From: Rhynchopus euleeides
Taxonomy: Eukaryota > Euglenozoa > Diplonemea > Diplonemida > Diplonemidae
NCBI GenBank assembly: GCA_963210315.1
Contig: OY723290.1
Location: forward strand, 310,001-374,000
Direction of reading: 5' to 3'
DNA: 64,000 nucleotides
Shown: positions 30,043 to 39,063 of the stretch, one piece after another
Numbering within the stretch: the stretch's first letter is position 1
Layout of the letters: the number at the start of each line of letters is the position of its first letter
Made by a program: the position numbers and the translations under genes
The notes under the pieces: model-generated
The model's input: the letters and a program-made list of their open reading frames with translations, nothing else
The model's database searches: none
Told to the model about the DNA's origin: nothing

Positions 30043-32301
30043 TCACGCATGATCCTTTTTATCCTGCTTCTTGAGAGCTGCCAGCAGCCAGTCCACGCGG
30101 TCATTTTGAACGTTTCGTTCAATCCCACGTTCGGCACAAATCTCCTGCAGCTCTTCTTTTGTGCGGGCTTTATCAAATTCACGAAGGATTTGCATCAACC
30201 GTGATTTCGAGGCATTCTGTACACCTCGCTTGCCACGCTTTTGAGCTTGATTAATCAGTTCCGAGTTTGTGAAGCTATCGGAATAATCAAAACGGAGGAC
30301 AATGTCATTGAGGGCAGTCTCTCTTGCAATTCGCTTTTCCTTCCTTGATTCCTCTTTTTCGAATGCTGATTTCAAGTCTTCAAGTTTCCGCTTCCCAATC
30401 CGAAGCTTGCGCTCCTTCGTAGTCTCCGGAATACGGGAACGCACTATCGTAGTGAGTTTCGGCTCACCAACCTCAGCATGCAGAGTTTTCAAATCAGTAT
30501 CAGAGAAATGCTCAGGAATACAGCAGTGAGCACGGACAAAGTCGTCACGAACGGATGAGTGTCCAGCCACTTCGATGACACGCTTAGACCTCCCGCACAT
30601 CCCTTCCAAGAGGGCCGGGCCAAACGACACCGACGGCTGCACCGCGCGTGTCTCCTCGCTGGCTGCCCCGAACCTCACCGCTTCCACCAGCATGCTCGTC
30701 CCGATAATGACCAGGGCGGTGCGGAAGAACTCCACGCCGCTGTCGAAGGACACTACGGGCATGAGCCGGCTTTCGGTTGGGATGCCTTGCTTCCCAAAGT
30801 AGGCATCGAGGCCGTGCTGCACTAAGTCATCCGGCCGGACGCCGTCCAGGTCACTATCGCTGACTTCCCGGATGTCGAGGGAGGGACACTGCGGCGAGGT
30901 GTGGAAGCGCAGCCGCCCTACCGTCACCATCCTGCATGAAGTGGCGCTCTGGAAGACGGTCAGGTCCCCGTCAGAGCTGCACGCCTCCAGCGTCGCTTCA
31001 CTCCTGGCCGCAGAGAAGAGGTCGAAGGCCCCCGAGCGCCAGTACATCTGCAGCCATCCCAACGATTTGGGGTCGGTGGTGAAACTCCCTGAGTCTGCGA
31101 TGGTGGTCAGCAGAGGGTACAAGACCTTGCTGAAAAGCTTCCCGTAGAGGCACACTTTGTCGATGGCGCTGCGATCAGCAAGGCAGTTTTTCACTGCCAC
31201 CTTCTTTGTCGACGATTCCGTCGTCGTCATCGAGAAGAAGGTGTGCAGGTGCTCAGCGACGGTGAGCTCCCCGCAGCGAGCCGACAGCGAGAAGCAGGCA
31301 GCTGCACCACTGAGGAAGCGGCCGTTTGTGGCCCGCTGCCACAGGAAGCTGCTGATGGTGATGCCTACCGTGCTGTGGAGGTAGGCGGCGAACTCTGGTG
31401 CTGCGGCACAGTAGTTGGCAGCATAGCACATCAGAGTCATGAAGGGCAAGTCAGGCTCAATGACTCGCTGGAAGGCCAGATGCAGGCGGTGGTGGGGCTC
31501 GAACACAACGACAACGCTCTGCAGCTCGGGTTTCAGACTGGCACCGCGGTCCAGAAAGAAAGCCGAGAACGACTCCTCGGACAACCCCACGTCATCCTTG
31601 CCGAGGACGGAGAACTGGCCTGAAGAGGCCAGGTCCGAAAACCGTTTAAAGGCGACGGCCAGGTCAACTCTGGTAGTGGGTCCATCAGATGACAGCGTCA
31701 GATATGTGGCGAGCACGTGGTAGCGGAGGATCCCGTTCACCCTGTACTGCACCGTAAAGTGCCCAAGCTTGGTAGTGTTTGACGGGTCCGCAAACACTGG
31801 TGTGAGGTCGTGAATTAACACAAGTTCGCCGTTCTCCCGGATGCCCTGCGTCTCCCGTAAAAACAACACATCCCGTAGCAGTAGCGACTGCTGCCACGAC
31901 ATCTCCACCGCATGGCGGGTCACCGTCTCGCCCTTGAACTTGGTGATGAGGGTGTGGATGTTAGAGACAGGGGTGTGGCACTGCATGGCGGTGTCGACCC
32001 AGTCGCGCACGTCCAGGCGGGATGCTGGCACTGTCTCTGCCTTCGCCGGAAGGAACAGCGCCGAGCCCGGGAGCGCGTTCTGCCACAGGCCTTCTGGGAG
32101 AGGCCGCATCTCCAATGAATTAACGTCACCACCCTTCAGCAGATGCACCTCGAGACAGTCACCCTCCGGTTGCAGCCCCACCTCCTCAAGCAGCGCCAGC
32201 AGCTTCTCGTGGGTGACACATCCTGCGATGGTCCCCGCGAGGCATCTCAACCCCTCAACAGAGGCAACGATGGTGAAGAGCTGTTCCTCTTCCCCAGACA
32301 T
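30043..32301 (-). CDS. Large unknown protein A of the two-gene element (possible DNA-binding/recombination protein)
   Basis: 752 residues. ATG 32301 follows a CACTGCACCTAG acceptor; the frame is open further up but lacks support. No family was recognised. Residues 1-570 are a globular sequence (for example FEPHHRLHLAFQRVIEPDLP and CYAANYCAAAPEFAAYLHS). A lysine/arginine/glutamate-rich helical stretch follows (about 620-665). The C-terminus carries two short helical motifs of SAP/HeH type (FTNSELINQAQKRGKRG; TKEELQEICAERGIERN), a fold that usually binds DNA. The last roughly 170 codons (30043-30560) use A/T-ending codons, unlike the GC3-rich remainder. Size, position within inverted repeats and the SAP-like tail make a novel transposase a reasonable guess, not a demonstrated one. 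Confidence 0.7.
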   Translation of the reverse strand: MSGEEEQLFTIVASVEGLRCLAGTIAGCVTHEKLLALLEEVGLQPEGDCLEVHLLKGGDVNSLEMRPLPEGLWQNALPGSALFLPAKAETVPASRLDVRDWVDTAMQCHTPVSNIHTLITKFKGETVTRHAVEMSWQQSLLLRDVLFLRETQGIRENGELVLIHDLTPVFADPSNTTKLGHFTVQYRVNGILRYHVLATYLTLSSDGPTTRVDLAVAFKRFSDLASSGQFSVLGKDDVGLSEESFSAFFLDRGASLKPELQSVVVVFEPHHRLHLAFQRVIEPDLPFMTLMCYAANYCAAAPEFAAYLHSTVGITISSFLWQRATNGRFLSGAAACFSLSARCGELTVAEHLHTFFSMTTTESSTKKVAVKNCLADRSAIDKVCLYGKLFSKVLYPLLTTIADSGSFTTDPKSLGWLQMYWRSGAFDLFSAARSEATLEACSSDGDLTVFQSATSCRMVTVGRLRFHTSPQCPSLDIREVSDSDLDGVRPDDLVQHGLDAYFGKQGIPTESRLMPVVSFDSGVEFFRTALVIIGTSMLVEAVRFGAASEETRAVQPSVSFGPALLEGMCGRSKRVIEVAGHSSVRDDFVRAHCCIPEHFSDTDLKTLHAEVGEPKLTTIVRSRIPETTKERKLRIGKRKLEDLKSAFEKEESRKEKRIARETALNDIVLRFDYSDSFTNSELINQAQKRGKRGVQNASKSRLMQILREFDKARTKEELQEICAERGIERNVQNDRVDWLLAALKKQDKKDHA

Positions 32302-32714
32302 TGTTGTTCCTAGGTGCAGTGTGGATGATGGAGTGTGTGTGTAGGTTTTTTTTCGGGGCATCCGGACCATCTCTGCAGCTGTTGTTTCGTAGAAGTGTGT
32401 AGGGGGTACTACGCGGCTCCTGGAGCTCACTTCCTTCCCAGGTGTTTCTGGGCATGGGGCAACCTTGCCCAGGTGTTTCCCCTGTTCTTTCGGACGGTAC
32501 ATAGTGAGTTCTGGCAATATTTTTTTTTCTCGGTCAGCGCAGTGCCTCCAGTCCTGTCTCAGTAGCCACACAGAAAGGGGGACCAAAAAACTGGGGGGGG
32601 ACCAAAAAGCGAGACCCCCCCCCCCAGATTGCGTAGTTTGTGCGTAGTGAAAAGGGGGTAAATCAGGGGCACCACACTGTTTATGAAAAATATGTTTGGG
32701 GGCCCATGCCTAGG

Positions 32715-33383
32715 GGGGGGGGGGGTCATGATATCGAGAGAAAGCGAGGTACATGTGTTTGACCCTGGTCCATCTGCCCAGCATGGCCTCATTGGGGGCC
32801 GTTCGCTCAGAAGTGCAGAAACGCCTTGCCTCACAAAAAGAAAGGAGACAAGCGTGACATAGTTTGTCAGTCACTGACACTTTCCCCCATCCTTCTGACA
32901 ACATCAGTTGAGGGTGAACCCCACGACCAACAGCTGCCAGACTAGCAGAGCACTACCGGACTCCAGAATCCCAGACGACTCGAAATGGGGAAAACTGAGG
33001 GAGGAGGGCCTCTTCTCTGTGTCACTGCTGCATACCGTGACACACTCCTGCACCCCCCACCCCCTTTGTTGCGTCTGGGGCACACCTCACACATTAGCCT
33101 CGCACTGTGTGAGAGTCTCTTCTCTGCAAACTCTGAGCGAAGCCCCCCGTTGGGAGCGGTTTATGCAGAGAAGGGCAATATACTTCCCCCCCCCCCACCC
33201 TTCCCCAAAATGGGAACGGATTCCCCAAAAACGACAAGGTGGGGTGGGTGGGGAAGGTGCGTATCCGGGCATACTGTGTGGACAGAGCAAAAAAGCGCCA
33301 GAGGTGCGAAGCCCAGTCCACTGCGGACACGAAAAGGGGGGGGGGTGGGGAGGGCAGGGGTGGGAGTTTACATACAATGCCGC
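32715..33383. other. Spacer between two inverted-repeat elements
   Basis: About 670 bases with G-rich runs (33337-33362) and C-rich runs (33185-33200). No supported gene. Confidence 0.4.
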
Positions 33384-33672
33384 ACACCAGGGCTACACGG
33401 TGGCCTGGTCAGACCCTGACCAGGTCAAAACCTGGTCAAATCTTGACCAGGTCATACCTGGTCATTGACCAGGTATGACCTGGTCATGACCAGGTCATTT
33501 TCACCCATTTTAACCGGGGGGAACATGTTGAGTGGCCAAGCAGGGGGGACAATTCGCATATTCCGGACTCTCTCCGGCCGTTGTGGAAAGTATGAGTCAA
33601 AAGGGTTCAACCATACCCCGAGTCGAGAAAGAAGTCGAAGCTTGAATCATGTTGGGCACAAGGGGAAAATGG

Positions 33673-34182
33673 TCAAAATTGGCCCAAAATTACCAATAAA
33701 ATATGCTGCAGTGCAGGGGGGTGGCGGGGGAGGGGAGGGTGGGGTCGGCGACGAAACTTGATGATCAGCAGCTTTCTGCCTTCTTCCGCTTCTTCACATT
33801 CTTCTCCTTCTTCCTCTTCTTCGGGATCTTCGTTGTCGTCGTCGGCTTCACAGGCCAGTGCTGCCTTGCGTAACACGCCGTCCTTCGCATCCTGGGTGTG
33901 GATCGGCGGCTGCTTGTCGCAGAGGCAAATACGGAGACCACGCGGTTTGTTGCAGGCAGCATCGCCAGTCAGTAACCAGCCATCGGAACACTTGCCGAGC
34001 GAATCGATCGGGCCGACAGGGGTTACTCGACTGCTACCGAGAGCCCTGAGACGGTGCCGAAACGAATCGAAGTTTTTCATCCATACGGGACCCGCTGCCA
34101 TGCACTTCCCGCACAACGATATGACATTGTATTGCAAGAGGGTACACGAAGATTCTTGCGGGGTCGTTGCCGAAACTGGCAT
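33673..34182 (-). CDS. Cys-rich frame ending in the foldback arm
   Basis: 169 residues from ATG 34182. Motifs include ISLCGKCMAAG, then KNFDSFRHRLRAL and LRICLCDKQPP, an acidic EEEEEGEECEEAEEG stretch, and a C-terminus (LLIIKFRRRPHPPLPRH and on) encoded by the inverted arm. The C-x2-C followed by F-x-R-H recalls the C-x-C...FLRH of protein B in the neighbouring element, so both may be divergent zinc-binding proteins of related elements (weak). Frame breaks upstream suggest it is part of a larger decayed gene. Confidence 0.4.
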   Translation of the reverse strand: MPVSATTPQESSCTLLQYNVISLCGKCMAAGPVWMKNFDSFRHRLRALGSSRVTPVGPIDSLGKCSDGWLLTGDAACNKPRGLRICLCDKQPPIHTQDAKDGVLRKAALACEADDDNEDPEEEEEGEECEEAEEGRKLLIIKFRRRPHPPLPRHPPALQHILLVILGQF

Positions 34183-34399
34183 AGTTTGCCAGCTCGAACA
34201 CCATCAGGTCCCTCTCCCGGAAACAAGCAGATGTTGTCCTGGCCCGCGATTTCCTCTCCCCATTCTCCCTCTCGAACGCTTCGTCGGAGAGGTGGCAGTT
34301 CTGAGGATCCTGAGGGTCCTGAGGCATTCAAGGCAGGGCACTCCCTTCTCCATTCTTTTACACTCTTTGAAAAGTGTCACAATCAGATGTGGTCAACCG

Positions 34400-35240
34400 T
34401 TACGGCACTGCCGATGGGACTCTCGTCCTCTGGCACGCCCGCTGGTCGGGCTTCTTTGTCACCACCGCCTGCCTCATCACCGCGTTCACCAACTGGATGT
34501 CGATGGTCACGACACCCTGCCCCTGCGTTGCCTGTGGTGTTGCCCCCACCGCCACAATGAACGGATCCGGAATGTGAAACGTTCGGGCGTGCAGACCATT
34601 CGGAACCTCGCTCTTGTAGGGCAGGTCCCTCATGACCGTGACAGTCATGACCGATCCGTCGAGGACAGGTGGGTGCTCGTCGGGCACGTCAGCTCCCGGA
34701 CCTACCTCTACGATGATCCGGTAGAAGAGGACGTCTGCTATCGAATGCCTCCCGATCTGCGTGATGGGGGGGGGGTTCGGGGTCAGTTGTTTTTCAGCTG
34801 CCTTCGAAGAAGTACTGCCCACCGCGCTTTGAGCGGTGGGCAGCCTCTTCATATCGGTTCCCAGCACCTCATCCGAGCACCCCGCTTCCGTCAGCACCTC
34901 GTACTCAGACGAGTTCTTGTCGGCGCTCGTGAGGCGCTTCATGCCGCCTCCGACGCGCGTTGCCAGAGACACGCATGGAGTAGACTGCGGGCAGTGTCCT
35001 GGCCTTCTTCTTGTCGGCCTCTTCACTCCGTGTCAGCTTCCTGCCCCACTCCTTGTCAAAGTGGGTGGTGCGATGGCTTTTCAAACAGCGCCGCGAGGCT
35101 GCTGTGAAACAGCTCGACGCCTTCTGCGTGGCCTGGGATGATGCAGACCTCCTCGACATTTTTTTGGGATACCACCAGGGGGAGGGACCCGGTGTGAGGC
35201 ACTTGAGTGCGTCCAGGCGGGCAGGGAACCTGGGCAGGGG
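34400..35240 (-). pseudogene. Frameshifted remnant inside the foldback element
   Basis: Coding-like minus sequence passes through at least three frames: VVSQKNVEEVCIIPGHAEG and FHSSLAALFEKPSHH; then FDKEWGRKLTRSEEADKKKA and TLPAVYSMRVSG; then VLFYRIIVEVGPGADVPDEH to VVTKKPDQRACQRT with a stop at 34400. Frame changes lie near 35058 and 34955. Either a gene broken by frameshifts or exons with unrecognised introns. Family unknown. Confidence 0.35.
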
Positions 35241-36060
35241 GCAGGGGGCCTCATTCCTTTTTGGTAATTTTGGGCCAAAGCTGCTGATCATCAAGTTTCG
35301 TCGCCGACCCCACCCTCCCCTCCCCCGCCACCCCCCTGCACTGCAGCATATTTTATTGGTAATTTTGGGCCAATTTTGACCATTTTCCCCTTGTGCCCAA
35401 CATGATTCAAGCTTCGACTTCTTTCTCGACTCGGGGTATGGTTGAACCCTTTTGACTCATACTTTCCACAACGGCCGGAGAGAGTCCGGAATATGCGAAT
35501 TGTCCCCCCTGCTTGGCCACTCAACATGTTCCCCCCGGTTAAAATGGGTGAAAATGACCTGGTCATGACCAGGTATGACATGGTCATGACCAGGTCATAC
35601 CTGGTCATGACCAGGTCAGATTTGGTCATGACCTGGTCAGATTTGGACCTGGTCAAAACCTGGTCAGTCAGCTGACCAGGCCACCGTGTACAGCCCTGCA
35701 CTGCGGGAAAGGGGGGTGGGGGGGGGGGGGTTCGTGGGGTAACAGAGGAAGGCTGGGAGAAAGAAGGGGGGGGGGGTGCAGTCTAACATTCGGAATCCAA
35801 CCCCTCTTGGAGAGCAACGGTGAACGAACAAGGCACGGCGCCTGAGACCCCCGTATTTTCCCTTGGCAGAACAACGTGATTTTCCAACAAGAAGACTCGT
35901 GGACAGCGTCGGTATCTGCACGCAATGCACTAGCAGGCACCGTTTGTACAAACAAAAGAACGCAACCCCAAGTCTTTTTCGCAGTAGAAATCTCGAATTG
36001 TTAGACACTCCCCCCCCACTCCTCAGACCCAAGATGCACTGCCACTCGGTGCTTTTCTTT

Positions 36061-36098
36061 TTTGATGTCGCCGACCACCAGCCTGACATGACAAGACC
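36061..36098 (-). repeat. Dispersed ~45-bp motif, copy 1 of 3
   Basis: T-run, then GA(T)GTCG, ACCACCAGCCTGACATG and AGAC. Related copies lie at 36763-36805 and 54867-54908 in the same orientation. No function is assigned. Confidence 0.4.
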
Positions 36099-36796
36099 GG
36101 GAGGGGCAGGCGACGTAGAAAATATAGCTATTTTGTTTTTCGTTCAGCTTACGATTTGGTTTTTTTTTGCAGTTGTTTGATGGAGAGAACACCGCTTGAC
36201 TTGCCGGGACACCGACCCGTCCGCGGTGCTCGGGGGGGAAGAGGGGGGGGTGGGGGGTGAAGATGCAGAGAAGATTCAAGAGGATAAAGCCAATCTCCCC
36301 TTGACTCAAGTGCAGGTAGGGCACATGGCCTCAGTAGAGGCGTCATCCCGACATGGGGCGGGGTCGTTGGGGGTGATACAGAAATTCGAGGGGGGAAGGG
36401 GGGGTTTGAGTACAAAAAAATGACGGGCAAGGGAGAGAGGAGCGTCGGTGAAGGTTCTTCCTGCCCCCCGTGGTGTGGTGTTGTCTGTAGGCATAGCTGG
36501 CACAGGAAACCATGCGGGGGGCCCAACAACGCTACAGCCACGGGGGAACGCCTTCGTGGAAACAACCACGCGAAGGCTGCAGATGCACCACGCGATACAA
36601 TCAGTGGGAGGAGTAGGGGAGGGTTGTGTGGGGGTGTGGGGTGTGTAGTTACACAACGCACAAACGTCTCTCCCGGACGTGGCACCGGCCAAGGAGGCTG
36701 CCTTGTTGGCGCAGGGAGGGGTGGGGGGGTCTGATTTTTGTGATTTTTTTGGATTCTGCTTTTGTTTTTGGTATCGACGAAACTACCAGCCTGACT

Positions 36797-36798
36797 CG

Positions 36799-36838
<40 letters not shown>
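36797..36838 (+). repeat. (GA)n microsatellite
   Basis: About 20 GA dinucleotides directly after the second copy of the dispersed CCTGAC motif. Confidence 0.95.
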
Positions 36839-36840
<2 letters not shown>

Positions 36841-39063
36841 TCCCAAGGCATGGACGAAACGCACACATGAGTCACTTTGGAATCGTCTGAAAGGGGTTCG
36901 TTGTATTTTTTGTGGTTTTTTTTTGTTTGTTTGTTTTTTTTGAATTCTGCAAAAGAAATAATGGGGACCCGTCGCTCTGATTGGAGGACCGCTTCCAGTA
37001 TGTTATTTTGCACCGACCCTTGTGAGGGCACACTACAATAGTCGTGATTGCACGGGCTTCACAAACCTGCCGTAATTACCGTGCGGCACAATCACCGCCG
37101 GACGGGCCGTTGTGCACTCGGAGGGTGCATGCTGCAAGTGAACACAGGCACGACGAGTACTCCAGTGAGAGAGACGTATATACTGTCCCTGAAAACACAG
37201 GCTACGCGGCACACGCCCGTCTTCCAAGAGCCAGCGGTTCGAATGACCACTTCTCTTTGCATTAATACCATGCGGTGGTGCGATGCGGCGAAACCTTCGC
37301 GATGGGATTTTGCAAAAACAGTCTACCCTTCGCTCCATGCGAGAAACACCGAGCCCAGCAGCTGTTATAAGCAACTCCAAACTACACTTTTGATGAGCGC
37401 ACACTCCCCGTTTTCGTAAACCGGCATGAAAAGGCACCCCTCACGAAGCTTCAGTCGTACGAATCCCTTGAACACTCCTGCGACTTCCCTCCGCTTCGTC
37501 ACTCGGAACGCGAAACCCAAAGAGAACTCACCTAGAGCGAATCAGCTCCAGAGCTGGAGCGGAAATAGAGAGCGCCTGGAAGTGGCATACAAACCCCCTC
37601 CCCCCGAGTCGCCGAGAGAACCCCCGCCGCACTGCATCGTGCAGTCGGCGTGCTGCAGACGTGTGAAGTGCATGGACCAGTGGAGATCGCATCAAGAGCA
37701 GGTGCTCGATGCGTTCTACGCGACTCCAAGAAGATTCACACCGTGTAGTTTATCGCCTTCGCAAGTCAAGGGGGGGGGGGGTGCAATTCACGGTCAGGCA
37801 GCTGAGGGGGAGGGAGGGGTGGGAGCAGACTTCGCCAATCTCTAATGAAAATCATGGGGTAGGGGGATGGCTTCCCTTCGAACGTATCTCTGAGCACTTC
37901 ACATGCTCCAAACTCGCGTGAGACGCGCAAATGCGGGGAGACCGGGGGAGAGGCGCCTTGGGGAAGGACCTTGGCACGGAGAACACCACCGCACATGTGT
38001 GTTGCTTTTGTGATGCGGCGATGACCCCGACGCACAGCCATTCCCTGAAACACCCGTTGCGATGACGGGCGGGGGGGTCGTGTCGAGGGCATGCATTGAC
38101 GGATTGTGTCTGCAATGCGATGCCACACATGCTCGACACGGGGTGTGCGAAAATCATAGACAAAAATGCGCCTTCCTTTGGAAGTGCAGAAACAGCGCCC
38201 CGCCGGAACAGAATAGGCGGCACACTGACACAGTCTTGGCACCCCCTGCTTTCAGCTTATGCTGCGCCTTGCGGCACCATTGTTGGTGGGGGTTAACAAG
38301 CTGCCCCCGTCAACCTCGCGCTTGACACCAGAGCTTCCGCGCCTGCCGTTTGGCACCATCGCGCAAGGGTCCAACCCAAGGCACGATAAGTTCCAGCTTG
38401 GCTCGCGTGGAAGGACTGTCGCCGACCGACATCAAAAGGGGATGCAGAGGAGACGATTTGAGGGATGCGAATCCCTCACTACATGCGGACCCCCCAACCC
38501 CAACCCACCCCAGTCACCGGACAGCAAGCATCGCAATACAAGCATCACGGAGAAGAGTGAACGCATACACTGTACTGACGGAATGCAGCCGAGGCAGAAG
38601 GCATCGGGGAATGCCCCGGCCCCCTGTTGAAACGGGCGGCAAATGGGTGGTTTGCCCTCCTCACACGACCCTGGGAGGGGGTGGGGGAAGAGTGGGGAGG
38701 GGAGGGGGGGGGGGGGGGGAAGCTTCCAAGCAACCAGCCTTGTGGCGCAGCCACAAGTTTGAAAGAGTGGAGGTGGGGGGCGCGGGGGGATATCTCGTGC
38801 ATACACAGCGTGTTATCGCTGCTGTCCCGGACACCCCCCTGTCACCGGATATAAGGTGCCCACTCTCATCCCCCCCTTCACATGCACCCAACACACGCTG
38901 ACACCACACACATCTTTATAGCCGTCCATTCTATTATTACGCCACATCAATTTTCCACGTCACGCTCAACACAACAACGACGAAAAGACCTGCTTTTTTT
39001 CTCCAGGAAGTGTGTGATGTTTTCACCTCTCTCTGTTCCACAAATCAATCTCCGTTGCTGCAC

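Larger units (their letters stand above)
28866..32714 (-). mobile_element. Inverted-repeat-bounded element carrying two unknown genes
   Basis: The two same-strand genes are enclosed by related inverted ends. Left (28866-29000) reads AAACATATTTTT, then GGTGCCCCTGA and TCTCATTTTTTGGTCCCC. Right (32581-32714), read in reverse, has AAACATATTTTTCATAAAC, then GGTGCCCCTGA and TCTCGCTTTTTGGTCCCC. Between these blocks ATTGCGTAGTTTGTGCGTAG (28935 and 32628) has the same orientation at both ends, so that block is flipped relative to the rest of the inverted repeat. Related end sequence also occurs at 23310-23345. No known transposase was recognised; mobility is inferred. Confidence 0.55.
33384..35697. 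mobile_element. Foldback element with 390-420-bp inverted arms and decayed frames
   Basis: Left arm 33384-33775 and right arm 35276-35697 are inverted copies. Outer ends are CAGGGCT then ACACGGTGG. Next come runs of short GACCAGGTCATGACC-type palindromes in different numbers, then a well conserved stretch (CCCATTTTAACCGGGGGG to GCAGCAAAGC-like). The 1.5 kb interior holds minus-strand frames, one of which runs into the left arm. The right arm encodes the same C-terminal peptide on the plus strand. Confidence 0.75.
35698..39063. other. 3.4 kb gene-poor interval
   Basis: No frame has a domain or the codon bias of the real genes. It contains a (GA) microsatellite, several G or C homopolymers (35718-35730, 35768-35777, 38706-38720) and two copies of a dispersed motif of about 45 bp (36061-36098 and 36763-36805). 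Confidence 0.45.
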
